Below are positions 1 through 6,040 of a DNA stretch of 6,246 nt, in pieces. The stretch is from CAZRGV01 sp964599655 (GTDB taxonomy: Bacteria; Planctomycetota; Planctomycetia; Isosphaerales; Isosphaeraceae), in NCBI GenBank assembly GCA_964599655.1, contig CAZRGV010000243.1, positions 1 to 6,246 of the forward strand. The letters run 5' to 3'. Made by a program: the position numbers and the translations under genes. The first letter of the stretch is position 1, and each line of letters opens with the position of its first letter. The notes below the pieces were generated by a model, which had not been told where the DNA came from, made no database searches, and saw nothing but the letters and a program-made list of their open reading frames with translations.

Positions 1-462
1 GGGGGCCGGGGTCAACGTGGCCGCCGCGGCCCCCTTCTGGGTCAGGACGTCTTCCTTGGTGATGACGCCGCCTCGGCCCGTGCCGGTGATTCTGGACGCA
101 TCAATCCCTTCCTCCGTCACCAACCGGCGCGCGGCGGGAGAGAGCGGGGCGACGGTTCCCCCATTGGGCGATGGCGGGCTCGTTTCCGCCTGGGCGGGGC
201 TCGGCGCGGCCGCTGACGGTGCGGCCTCGGTGTCGAGCTCGCCGACCGTCGCGCCGATTTCCACGGTGGTTCCCTCGGCCACGCCGATCTTCAGCGTTCC
301 GTCCGACGGCGCGGGAACGACGTTGCTGGCCTTGTCGGTCTCGAGTTCAAACAACGGTTCACCGGCCTTGACGGCCTCGCCATCGGCCTTGAGCCATCGG
401 GAAAGAATCCCCTCGGTGATCGACTCGCCGACGCCCGGCACTTGAATCGGTACGGTGGCCAT
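1..462 (-). CDS. sucB: Dihydrolipoyllysine succinyltransferase (E2 of 2-oxoglutarate dehydrogenase), N-terminal part
   Basis: This is the acyltransferase core of the 2-oxoglutarate dehydrogenase complex. It accepts the succinyl group from E1 on a swinging lipoyl arm and passes it to CoA in the cytoplasmic TCA cycle. Only 154 residues are in the window; the 3' end and the catalytic domain lie beyond the left edge. Residues 1-78 form a lipoyl domain that opens MATVPIQVPGVGESITEG and has the lipoylation motif ETDKA with the target Lys44. A linker rich in Ala, Pro and Ser follows (about 79-106). Residues 107-140 (LSPAARRLVTEEGID, then GTGRGGVITKEDVL) are a peripheral subunit-binding domain. The ATG is supported by AAGGAA just upstream and by alignment of the lipoyl domain start. 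The gene lies 138 bases downstream of sucA on the same strand. A pyruvate dehydrogenase E2 has the same N-terminal layout, but the VGESITEG opening and the sucA neighbour favour the succinyltransferase. Confidence 0.93.
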   Translation of the reverse strand, partial: MATVPIQVPGVGESITEGILSRWLKADGEAVKAGEPLFELETDKASNVVPAPSDGTLKIGVAEGTTVEIGATVGELDTEAAPSAAAPSPAQAETSPPSPNGGTVAPLSPAARRLVTEEGIDASRITGTGRGGVITKEDVLTQKGAAAATLTPAP

Positions 463-466
463 CGGA

Positions 467-472
467 TTCCTT
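467..472 (-). promoter_or_regulatory. Ribosome binding site of sucB
   Basis: The minus strand reads AAGGAA here, four bases before the sucB ATG. It is the clearest Shine-Dalgarno match among the minus-strand genes of this window and it decides the sucB start. It sits six bases downstream of the second stem-loop of the sucA-sucB gap, so that hairpin could influence its accessibility (inference). Confidence 0.6.
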
Positions 473-478
473 GATGAT

Positions 479-557
479 GGTTTTTGACTTGGGAAAAACC
501 AGGTCGGGTGCGCGGTTCGTCCCATTGTACAGATCCAGGAACGTCCACGCACCCGAC
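479..557 (-). other. Two consecutive stem-loops in the sucA-sucB gap, terminator-like
   Basis: Read on the minus strand, a perfect 10-base inverted repeat (GTCGGGTGCG at 557-548, CGCACCCGAC at 512-503) encloses a 35-base loop. CT and then GGTTTTT follow at once. That T-run is itself the left arm of a second perfect inverted repeat, GGTTTTT (500-494) with AAAAACC (485-479) around an 8-base loop. A GC stem followed by a T-run resembles an intrinsic terminator, but the 35-base loop is long and the run has only five Ts. Possible roles are partial attenuation between sucA and sucB, an RNA processing or stability element setting the E1:E2 ratio, or control of the sucB ribosome binding site. The repeats are seen directly; the function is inferred. 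Confidence 0.5.
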
Positions 558-600
558 GATGGAGAGACGTCGTTGGGAAGCCGGTCGGCGGCTGGCCGGG

Positions 601-3351
601 CTAGACCAGGTGGGGAACCGCGGCCCCGATCGCCGCCTCGACCAGTTCGGCCTGCTCGCGTTCGTGCACCGCGTGCGAGCCGGTGGCCGTGCTGGCGCTG
701 GCCCCTCGACCGACGTAGAGAACGTCTTCGCCGAGCAGCTCGCGGAGCCTCGGCCAGACGAAGTGCCAACCGCCCATGTTCTGCGACTCTTCCTGCGCCC
801 AGACCCACTCGACGCTCGACGACGGGTATCGGCTCAGGACCGCCGTGAGGGCTTCGGCGGGCCAGGGGTAGAACTGCTCGAGCCGAATCAGGGCGACCTC
901 GCGCGTCTTGCCGACCTCGTCCCGCTTTCGGAGCAGGTCGTAATACACCTTGCCGCTGCAAAGGACGACCCGCCGGACCCCCTCGGGCTCGATCGTCGCG
1001 TCGTCCAGAACTTCGCGGAACCAGCCGCTCGTCAGCTCATCGACCGGAGAGACCGCCTCCTTGTGCCGCAGCAGGCTCTTGGGCGTCATGACGATCAACG
1101 GCTTGCGGAAGTTGCGCCGGACCTGCCGTCGAAGCAGGTGGAAATACTGAGCCGGGGTGGTGGCGTTGACCACCTGAATGTTCTCCTCGGCGCAGAGCTG
1201 GAGGTAGCGTTCCAGCCGGGCGCTGGAGTGCTCCGGGCCTTGCCCTTCGTAGCCGTGCGGCAAGAGCATGACCAGGCCGCTGGCCCGTCCCCACTTGCTT
1301 TCGGCGCTCGAGATGAACTGGTCAACGATCACCTGGGCCCCGTTGGCGAAGTCGCCGAACTGGGCCTCCCACATGATGAGCATGTGCGGCTCGTCGAGCG
1401 AGTAGCCGTAATCGAAGCCCAGCACCGCGGCCTCCGACAGCATGCTGTCGTAAACGCAGAACCGCGCCTGATCGCCGCCGAGGTGGTTCAACGGAATGTA
1501 GCGGTCGCCCGTGTGGTAATCGGTGAGGACCGCGTGCCGCTGGCTGAAGGTGCCCCGGCGGCTATCCTGACCGCTCAGCCGCACGGGAGTCCCTTCCAGC
1601 AGAAGCGAGCCGAACGCCAGCGACTCGGCGAACGCCCAGTCGACCTGGCCCCGCGCCTCCATCGTCTTGACCCGCGCCGACAGGATGCGGTCCAGCTTCG
1701 GGTTGCGGTGGAAGCCGGGAGGCACCTGCGCCGTGCTCTCGGTAATCCGCTTGAGCGTCTCGAACGGAACGCCGGTCTTGACCGGTTCGAACGAGTAGTG
1801 CGGATTGAGCCCCGACCAGGCACCCGCGAAACCCGGCTGCGCGTGCTGTGGCGAGACCTCGCTGTTGTGCACCTCGTCGTAAACCGCCTGGAGCTTCTCG
1901 CTGAACGTTTCGGCGATCGTCTCGGCCTCGTCGGTCGAGAGCTCGCCGGTCATGATCAGATGCTCGGTGTACAGCTCGGTGATATTCGGCCGGTCCTTGA
2001 TCTTGGCGTACATCAACGGCTGCGTGAACGCCGGCTCATCCCCTTCGTTGTGCCCGTGCTTGCGGTAGCAGACCATGTCGATGACGACGTCCTGCCCGAA
2101 GGTCTGGCGGAAGTCCATCGCCAGCTCGGCCACGTAAACGCACGCCTCGGGGTCCTCGCCGTTGACGTGGAAAATCGGCACCTCGATCATCTTCGCCACG
2201 TCGGTGCAGTAACGGGTCGACCGCCCCTCGTTGGGCGCCGTGGTGAAGCCGATCTGGTTGTTCACCACGATGTGGATCGTCCCGCCCGTCTTGTACCCCG
2301 GCAACTGCGAGAGGTTCAAGGTCTCGGCCACCAGGCCCTGGCCGGCGAACGCGGCGTCGCCGTGAATCAGGACCGGAATGCCGAGCTTTCGCTGCTCGTC
2401 CCCAAAGCGGCGCTGCTTGGCCCGCACGCGCCCCTCCACCACCGGGTTGACGGCTTCGAGATGGCTCGGGTTCGGTGTCAGCGAAAGGTGGATCGAGTGC
2501 CCCTCCGCCGTCACGTGCTCCGACGAGAAGCCCAGGTGATACTTCACGTCGCCGTCGCCCCCGACCGTCTTGGGCGGGTTCCCCTCGAACTCGCTGAAGA
2601 TCAGCCCGTACGGCTTGTTCAGGATGTTCGCCAGCACGTTGAGCCGGCCCCGGTGCGGCATGCCGATGACGATCTCGCGAACTTGCCAGAAGCCCGATCG
2701 CTCGATCAGGGCGTCGAGCAAGGGGATGAGCATCTCTCCCCCTTCGAGCGAGAACCGCTTCTGGCCGATGTAGTGGCTGTGCAGGAACGTCTCGAACAGG
2801 GCCGCCGCGTTCAACTTCAGCAAGATCCTCCGCTTCTTCTGAATGTCGAGCTTCGGATGATTGCGAACCGGCTCCATCCGCTCCTGGAGCCAACGGCGGA
2901 TCTTCGGGTTGCGGATGTGCATGTACTCGACGCCGATCGTTCCGCAGTAGGTCTTTCGCAGAATGCCGATCAGCTCCCGAAGCGTGGCCCTCGGCGGGTC
3001 GGTCAGCTTCGTGTAGAAGACGCGGTCGAGGTCCGAGGGGCTCAGACCAAATTCCGAAATCTCCAGCGACTCATGGGTTTCGAGCGTCGTCAGGTGCAAC
3101 GGGTCGAGATGGGCCAGGTAATGCCCGATTTCCCGGTACGCGTCGACCAGCCGGGTCACGGCCGCCTGCGCCTGGGCCGCGCTCAGATCCACCTCGCTCG
3201 GAGCCAGACCATCCCGCGACTCGGCGAGCTCGTACCCCTCGAAGAAGTGACGCCAGGACTCCTCGACTGACGTGGGGTCGTTCCGCCAACGCTGGTAGTT
3301 CTCCTCAATCACGTCGAGGTTCCAGCGACTCGCGACCGTCGAGCGATTCAT
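601..3351 (-). CDS. sucA: 2-oxoglutarate dehydrogenase E1 component (thiamine diphosphate-dependent)
   Basis: This enzyme catalyses the thiamine diphosphate-dependent decarboxylation of 2-oxoglutarate and reductive succinylation of the lipoyl group on SucB, in the TCA cycle. The 916-residue protein is complete and close to the roughly 930 residues usual for the family. Residues 9-45 match the short N-terminal segment of E1o (RWNLDVIEENYQRW). Core motifs follow in order: GMPHRGRLNVL (230-240), GDGDVKYHLGF (265-275), HGDAAFAGQG (330-339), NNQIGFTT (364-371) and YRKHGHNEGDEP (429-440). The pyrimidine-binding and C-terminal part shows WEAQFGDFANGAQ (661-673) and HGYEGQGPEHSSARLERYL (699-717). The C-terminal domain ends with QEESQNMGGW (853-862). 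No key motif is missing. The ATG at 3351 is chosen because the family N-terminus starts there; the open frame runs 50 codons further upstream without homologous-looking sequence. No strong Shine-Dalgarno is visible, only GGGA about eleven bases upstream. sucB follows after 138 bases; lplA precedes it. Confidence 0.97.
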   Translation of the reverse strand: MNRSTVASRWNLDVIEENYQRWRNDPTSVEESWRHFFEGYELAESRDGLAPSEVDLSAAQAQAAVTRLVDAYREIGHYLAHLDPLHLTTLETHESLEISEFGLSPSDLDRVFYTKLTDPPRATLRELIGILRKTYCGTIGVEYMHIRNPKIRRWLQERMEPVRNHPKLDIQKKRRILLKLNAAALFETFLHSHYIGQKRFSLEGGEMLIPLLDALIERSGFWQVREIVIGMPHRGRLNVLANILNKPYGLIFSEFEGNPPKTVGGDGDVKYHLGFSSEHVTAEGHSIHLSLTPNPSHLEAVNPVVEGRVRAKQRRFGDEQRKLGIPVLIHGDAAFAGQGLVAETLNLSQLPGYKTGGTIHIVVNNQIGFTTAPNEGRSTRYCTDVAKMIEVPIFHVNGEDPEACVYVAELAMDFRQTFGQDVVIDMVCYRKHGHNEGDEPAFTQPLMYAKIKDRPNITELYTEHLIMTGELSTDEAETIAETFSEKLQAVYDEVHNSEVSPQHAQPGFAGAWSGLNPHYSFEPVKTGVPFETLKRITESTAQVPPGFHRNPKLDRILSARVKTMEARGQVDWAFAESLAFGSLLLEGTPVRLSGQDSRRGTFSQRHAVLTDYHTGDRYIPLNHLGGDQARFCVYDSMLSEAAVLGFDYGYSLDEPHMLIMWEAQFGDFANGAQVIVDQFISSAESKWGRASGLVMLLPHGYEGQGPEHSSARLERYLQLCAEENIQVVNATTPAQYFHLLRRQVRRNFRKPLIVMTPKSLLRHKEAVSPVDELTSGWFREVLDDATIEPEGVRRVVLCSGKVYYDLLRKRDEVGKTREVALIRLEQFYPWPAEALTAVLSRYPSSSVEWVWAQEESQNMGGWHFVWPRLRELLGEDVLYVGRGASASTATGSHAVHEREQAELVEAAIGAAVPHLV

Positions 3352-3599
3352 GGAATATGGTCCCAATGGGGCTCCGTCGGTGAGAGACGACCGAGCCCTC
3401 GCCGTTTTGTCGAACCGACGAACGAACCGACGAAAACGAAAGGAAGTCGCGCACGCGCGACACGCAAGACCCCAGCATACTGAAAAACCCGCACGACCCA
3501 CAGGCGGAATCGCGCAGGCTTCGTTAGGAAGTATAGGGCTCCCGGGTAGGCTCGACGACGTCTCGGCTCCCCAATCGATCCGAATTCCTCGAACGCCAT
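3348..3599 (-). CDS. Possible small ORF (83 aa) between lplA and sucA, weakly supported
   Basis: I do not recognise this ORF, and it may be leader DNA. For it: the ATG at 3599 lies nine bases after the lplA stop, with GAGGGG overlapping that stop and five bases before the ATG. Its own TGA overlaps the sucA ATG as ATGA, the usual arrangement for translational coupling. Against it: by my hand count about 60% of codons end in G or C, well below what the neighbouring genes appear to have. The protein has no motif I know, is strongly basic, and has only a modestly hydrophobic middle stretch (about residues 20-60). A 12-base tandem duplication in the DNA repeats four residues (VGSF then VGST). If real, it would couple lplA and sucA translation. 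If not, this is the sucA 5' leader. Confidence 0.2.
   Translation of the reverse strand: MAFEEFGSIGEPRRRRAYPGALYFLTKPARFRLWVVRVFQYAGVLRVARARLPFVFVGSFVGSTKRRGLGRLSPTEPHWDHIP
3411..3434. repeat. 12-base tandem duplication in the sucA leader
   Basis: CGAACCGACGAA occurs twice head to tail (3411-3422 and 3423-3434), about 60 bases upstream of the sucA start. On the sucA strand each copy reads TTCGTCGGTTCG. It may be a replication-slippage duplication or a pair of half-sites; nothing else in the sequence decides between these. Confidence 0.55.
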
Positions 3600-3608
3600 C
3601 GGGACCCC

Positions 3609-4400
3609 TCAGAGCCGTTCGACCCAGGCCGGGTCGGAAAACTTGGTTGCCACCAGGCGCCGTACCCGCTCCTCGGGCACTCGCACCGGCTCCGACGCCC
3701 CCTCCTCCACACCCCAGGCCGCCCGAATCGACTCCACGATCCTCGGACGCGGCAGGGCGAGGTTCACGACGAATTCCTCGTGCGATCGCCCCTCACGATA
3801 GGACGGCTGGCGGCGAGGAACCGCCGTGTAGCGTTCGATCCGAGCCAGCGGAAAATTGTACAAAATGCTTGCGTGAACCAGAAAATGACGCCGAAGCCGG
3901 CGCTGGGCGCTGCCCGAGAACTTCCGCCGCCCCAGCGTCAGGTCCCCCGAGCCCTGAACCTCCACCGCCGGACCATGTTCCCGAAGGCTCGCCGCCACCC
4001 GCTCCAGAACGTAACTCTGGGCCGTGTCCACCGCTCCAAGCCCCGGCGCGGCATCCCTCGACAGAATCACCGTCAGGTTCAGGGCCCCGGGCCCGATCAC
4101 CACCGTCCCCCCTCCGCTCGATCGACGCGCGATCGACACGCCGTCCGCCCGGCAAGCCTCGACCTTCACCTCCTCCCGAATCCGGCACGACGCCCCCAGC
4201 ACGACGCCCAACACCGACGACTCCCAGATCCGAACCAGCGGGCCGCCTCCCGTCTCCTCAATCTCCTCCAGCAACGCCTCATCCAGCGCGAGGTTCGCCT
4301 CGATGGTCGGAAACGTCAGGTCGAGGAAGCGCGCGGGCTCAACACCTGGAGCAGGCTCGACCGCGGAGAGAATCGAGTGACCTGGGTCAAGACCGGACAT
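3609..4400 (-). CDS. lplA: Lipoate-protein ligase A family protein
   Basis: This is a cytoplasmic enzyme of the BPL/LplA/LipB fold, which attaches lipoate (through lipoyl-AMP) to the lysine of lipoyl domains such as Lys44 of the nearby SucB. The 263-residue protein shows the family hallmarks: ARRSSGGGTVVIGPGALN (91-108, RRxSGGG), then GDLTLGRRKFSGSAQRR (152-168) with the expected active-site Lys160, then LVHASIL (174-180). It is shorter than E. coli LplA (338 aa) and appears to lack most of the C-terminal accessory domain, ending in a short segment with KFSDPAWVERL. The only cysteines are Cys72 and Cys83. The cysteine that LipM-type octanoyltransferases carry just before the GRKxxGSAQ motif is absent, which favours a ligase over a LipM transferase. 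Activity with free lipoate or octanoate is inferred. The ATG is the only start before the conserved FLDLTFPTIEANLALDEALL region; AAGGA upstream is 14 bases away, too far to be convincing. It lies 257 bases upstream of sucA on the same strand and diverges from the cytochrome gene. Confidence 0.82.
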   Translation of the reverse strand: MSGLDPGHSILSAVEPAPGVEPARFLDLTFPTIEANLALDEALLEEIEETGGGPLVRIWESSVLGVVLGASCRIREEVKVEACRADGVSIARRSSGGGTVVIGPGALNLTVILSRDAAPGLGAVDTAQSYVLERVAASLREHGPAVEVQGSGDLTLGRRKFSGSAQRRLRRHFLVHASILYNFPLARIERYTAVPRRQPSYREGRSHEEFVVNLALPRPRIVESIRAAWGVEEGASEPVRVPEERVRRLVATKFSDPAWVERL

Positions 4401-4448
4401 CGGAGCAGGCGGGGTCCTTGCGAACCGGGGGGAGGTTGGTATTCAATA

Positions 4449-4477
4449 ATTCTAAAGAGTCGTCCGAAAACCCGCAA
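4449..4477 (-). promoter_or_regulatory. Candidate sigma70-type promoter of lplA
   Basis: On the minus strand, TTGCGG (4477-4472) and TAGAAT (4454-4449) are separated by exactly 17 bases. The -10 differs from TATAAT at one position; the -35 keeps the TTG. The site lies in the only AT-rich patch of the divergent region, and a start about seven bases downstream would give a leader of roughly 40 bases before the lplA ATG. It was found by eye only. Confidence 0.35.
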
Positions 4478-4512
4478 CGTGACCCTCTCGCTGCGCGAGA
4501 CAACCCGCAACG
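4469..4512. repeat. Direct-repeat pair flanking an inverted repeat, operator-like
   Basis: AACCCGCAACG occurs at 4469-4479 and again at 4502-4512, 33 bases apart (about three helical turns). Between them TCTCG (4486-4490) and CGAGA (4496-4500) form an inverted repeat around CTGCG. The left direct repeat overlaps the candidate -35 of lplA, and the right one lies 26 bases before the ATG of the cytochrome gene. A shared operator for the two divergent genes is inferred; the repeats are seen directly. Confidence 0.4.
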
Positions 4513-4537
4513 ATCCGGCCGCGCACGTCCACCTCGA

Positions 4538-5809
4538 ATGACCGCCGTTTCGGCGGGTCTCAGGAGTCCTTTCTTGGAAGCCGACGGATCGGACCGCCAA
4601 TCCGGTCGCGGCTCCGCCCCCTCGGCGAGTCGCGAAATCCTCGCCTTCGGCGCGATCGGCCTCGCGCTGGCCGCCGCGATCGCCTGGTGGTCCACCTGGG
4701 AGGAACCGGCACGCACCGTTGAGGTTTCCCCCTCGGCAGAGCGACCCGGAGGGGTCGGACCCGCCTCCTCTTATGCCGGCGACGCCTCGTGCGCCGGCTG
4801 CCATCCGGCCATCCATCAACAGTGCCTCGGCTCGGGGCATTCGAAGACCCTCCGACCCGCCGCGGAGCACCCCGTCGCCTCCTGGCTCGTCGGCCGTTCC
4901 GCCTCCGATCCCGCCCGGCCCGAATCGACCTGGACCTATCGCCTCCAGAACGGCCGGCTCATCGCCGAACGCTCGGAAGGGGACCAGCACGAGTCCGACC
5001 CGCTCGACTTCGCGTTCGGCTCCGGCAACCACGCCGTCACGTTCCTCTCCATGACCGAGACCGACCCCGACCGCGCGACGGCCATCGAGCACCGACTCTC
5101 GTTCTTCACCCAGGACAACGCCCTCGGCGTCACCCCAGGCCAAACCGGTGAGCTCTCGCGATCCCCCGAGTTCACCCCCCGCGGCCGGGCGCTCGACCCA
5201 CTCCTGACCCGCAAGTGCTTCGACTGCCACTCAACCCTGACCTCCGCCCAGGGCCCCGATCAGCTCGACGTCAACACCCTGATCCCCAACGTCTCCTGCG
5301 AGCGATGCCACGGCCCCGGCAAGTCGCACGTCGAGGCCGCTCGCCTCGGCCGGCGCTCCGACCTCGCCATGCGCTTCGGCCCAGGCCGCTGGACCGCCGC
5401 CGAGCTGTTGAAACTCTGCGGCCAGTGCCACCGCACCGCCGACATGGCCGACCCCAACTCGATCTACCCCGACAACCCGGTCCTCGCCCGGTTCCAGCCG
5501 ATCGGCCTCATGGCGTCGGCCTGCTACCGCAAGAGCCAGGGCGCTCTGAGCTGCGTCACCTGCCACGATCCCCACGCCAAAACCCTCGACGACCGCCCCG
5601 CCTACGAGGCCGCCTGCCTCACCTGCCACAAGCCCGACGTCGCCCCAAAAGCCACCCCGCACGCCACCTGCCCCGTCTCTCCGCAATCCGGCTGCATCGA
5701 GTGTCACATGCCCCGCGTCATCGCCACCGGCAAGGTTCCCTTCACCGACCACTGGATCCGCGTCCGATCCTCCACCGCGCCCCCGGCGATCCAAGAGCCG
5801 CGAAAGTAA
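4538..5809 (+). CDS. Membrane-anchored seven-heme c-type cytochrome
   Basis: The 423-residue protein is a probable electron-transfer protein facing the periplasm. Residues 1-32 are polar, and 33-51 (EILAFGAIGLALAAAIAWW) form one membrane segment that would work as an uncleaved anchor. Seven CXXCH haem-binding motifs follow: CAGCH (85-89), CFDCH (227-231), CERCH (254-258), CGQCH (294-298), CVTCH (339-343), CLTCH (360-364) and CIECH (386-390). Many further histidines (for example His101 in GSGHSKT, His165 in GSGNHAVTF, His264, His346, His405) could be distal ligands. The CHMPR and FTDHWIRV segments near the end resemble the cytochrome c554-like multiheme proteins, often fused to TPR repeats; no TPR part is present here. 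The redox partner and substrate are unknown. The ATG at 4538 has no Shine-Dalgarno; a TTG at 4574 (residue 13) has AGGAG seven bases upstream and would give 411 residues with the anchor intact. The frame stays open far upstream, but that part is antisense to lplA and is not credible. No clear terminator follows. Confidence 0.88.
   Translation: MTAVSAGLRSPFLEADGSDRQSGRGSAPSASREILAFGAIGLALAAAIAWWSTWEEPARTVEVSPSAERPGGVGPASSYAGDASCAGCHPAIHQQCLGSGHSKTLRPAAEHPVASWLVGRSASDPARPESTWTYRLQNGRLIAERSEGDQHESDPLDFAFGSGNHAVTFLSMTETDPDRATAIEHRLSFFTQDNALGVTPGQTGELSRSPEFTPRGRALDPLLTRKCFDCHSTLTSAQGPDQLDVNTLIPNVSCERCHGPGKSHVEAARLGRRSDLAMRFGPGRWTAAELLKLCGQCHRTADMADPNSIYPDNPVLARFQPIGLMASACYRKSQGALSCVTCHDPHAKTLDDRPAYEAACLTCHKPDVAPKATPHATCPVSPQSGCIECHMPRVIATGKVPFTDHWIRVRSSTAPPAIQEPRK
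4562..4566 (+). promoter_or_regulatory. AGGAG ribosome binding site for an alternative TTG start of the cytochrome gene
   Basis: AGGAG is followed by seven bases and an in-frame TTG at 4574-4576. The annotated ATG at 4538 has no comparable site. If this is the true start, the protein loses only 12 polar residues before its membrane anchor. Chance occurrence is possible. Confidence 0.4.
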
Positions 5810-5933
5810 ACCTCCCTCCCGCATCGAGCCCCACCGCCACCCAGTCGCTTGCCGAGAATCGTGATTCGGAATCGCCTGGACCCGTCGCGTTTTCGTCGGG
5901 AGGGCGTCGCCCACCGATCTTCCGATCGCGCGC
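5810..5933. other. Intergenic stretch downstream of the cytochrome gene
   Basis: No gene is seen here. There are only short inverted repeats: GAATC-GT-GATTC near 5857-5868 and GGGCG-T-CGCCC at 5902-5912. Neither is followed by a T-run, so no intrinsic terminator can be called for the cytochrome gene. The stretch leads directly into the tandem repeats. Confidence 0.5.
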
Positions 5934-6015
5934 AACGGCCTCATTAGGCGTTCCCCACCCCGCGAACGGCCTCATTGGGCGTTCCCCACCCCGCGAACGG
6001 CCCTCTTCCGGGCGA
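5934..6015. repeat. 31-base tandem repeat, two copies plus a decayed third
   Basis: Units at 5934-5964 and 5965-5995 begin AACGGCCTCATT and end CCCCACCCCGCG. They differ at one base (A or G after CATT). A third copy starts at 5996 with AACGGCC and loses similarity after about 20 bases. The 31-base period is not a multiple of three, so the repeat does not encode a repeated peptide. Confidence 0.85.
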
Positions 6016-6040
6016 TTTGGCAGGAGTCGATCCCTAACCT

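Noticed and set aside
525..530. TACAAT on the minus strand (about 525-530) as a -10 element for sucB
   Set aside because: The matching -35 position reads GTGCGT, unlike TTGACA, and the site falls in the loop of the large stem-loop.
484..3270. A 928-codon open frame on the plus strand, entirely antisense to sucA
   Set aside because: The sucA protein is highly conserved along its whole length, while the antisense product has no recognisable motif and is rich in Arg, Leu and Val. Long antisense frames are expected in GC-rich genes with strong third-position bias.
3352..3501. 50-residue upstream extension of sucA to an ATG at 3501
   Set aside because: The extension is Arg-rich and unlike E1o N-termini; the family start corresponds to the ATG at 3351.
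3530..3535. TATACT on the minus strand as a -10 element for sucA
   Set aside because: It matches five of six -10 bases, but no acceptable -35 lies 16-18 bases upstream, so I do not call a promoter.
3350..4537. N-terminal extension of the cytochrome frame by about 396 codons
   Set aside because: This part is antisense to lplA and low in complexity (Pro, Arg, Ser), and a proper N-terminus with a membrane anchor starts at 4538 or 4574.
5231..5944. 237-codon open frame on the minus strand opposite the cytochrome gene
   Set aside because: It is antisense to the region holding six of the seven haem motifs, is Gly- and Val-rich, and has no recognisable motif.
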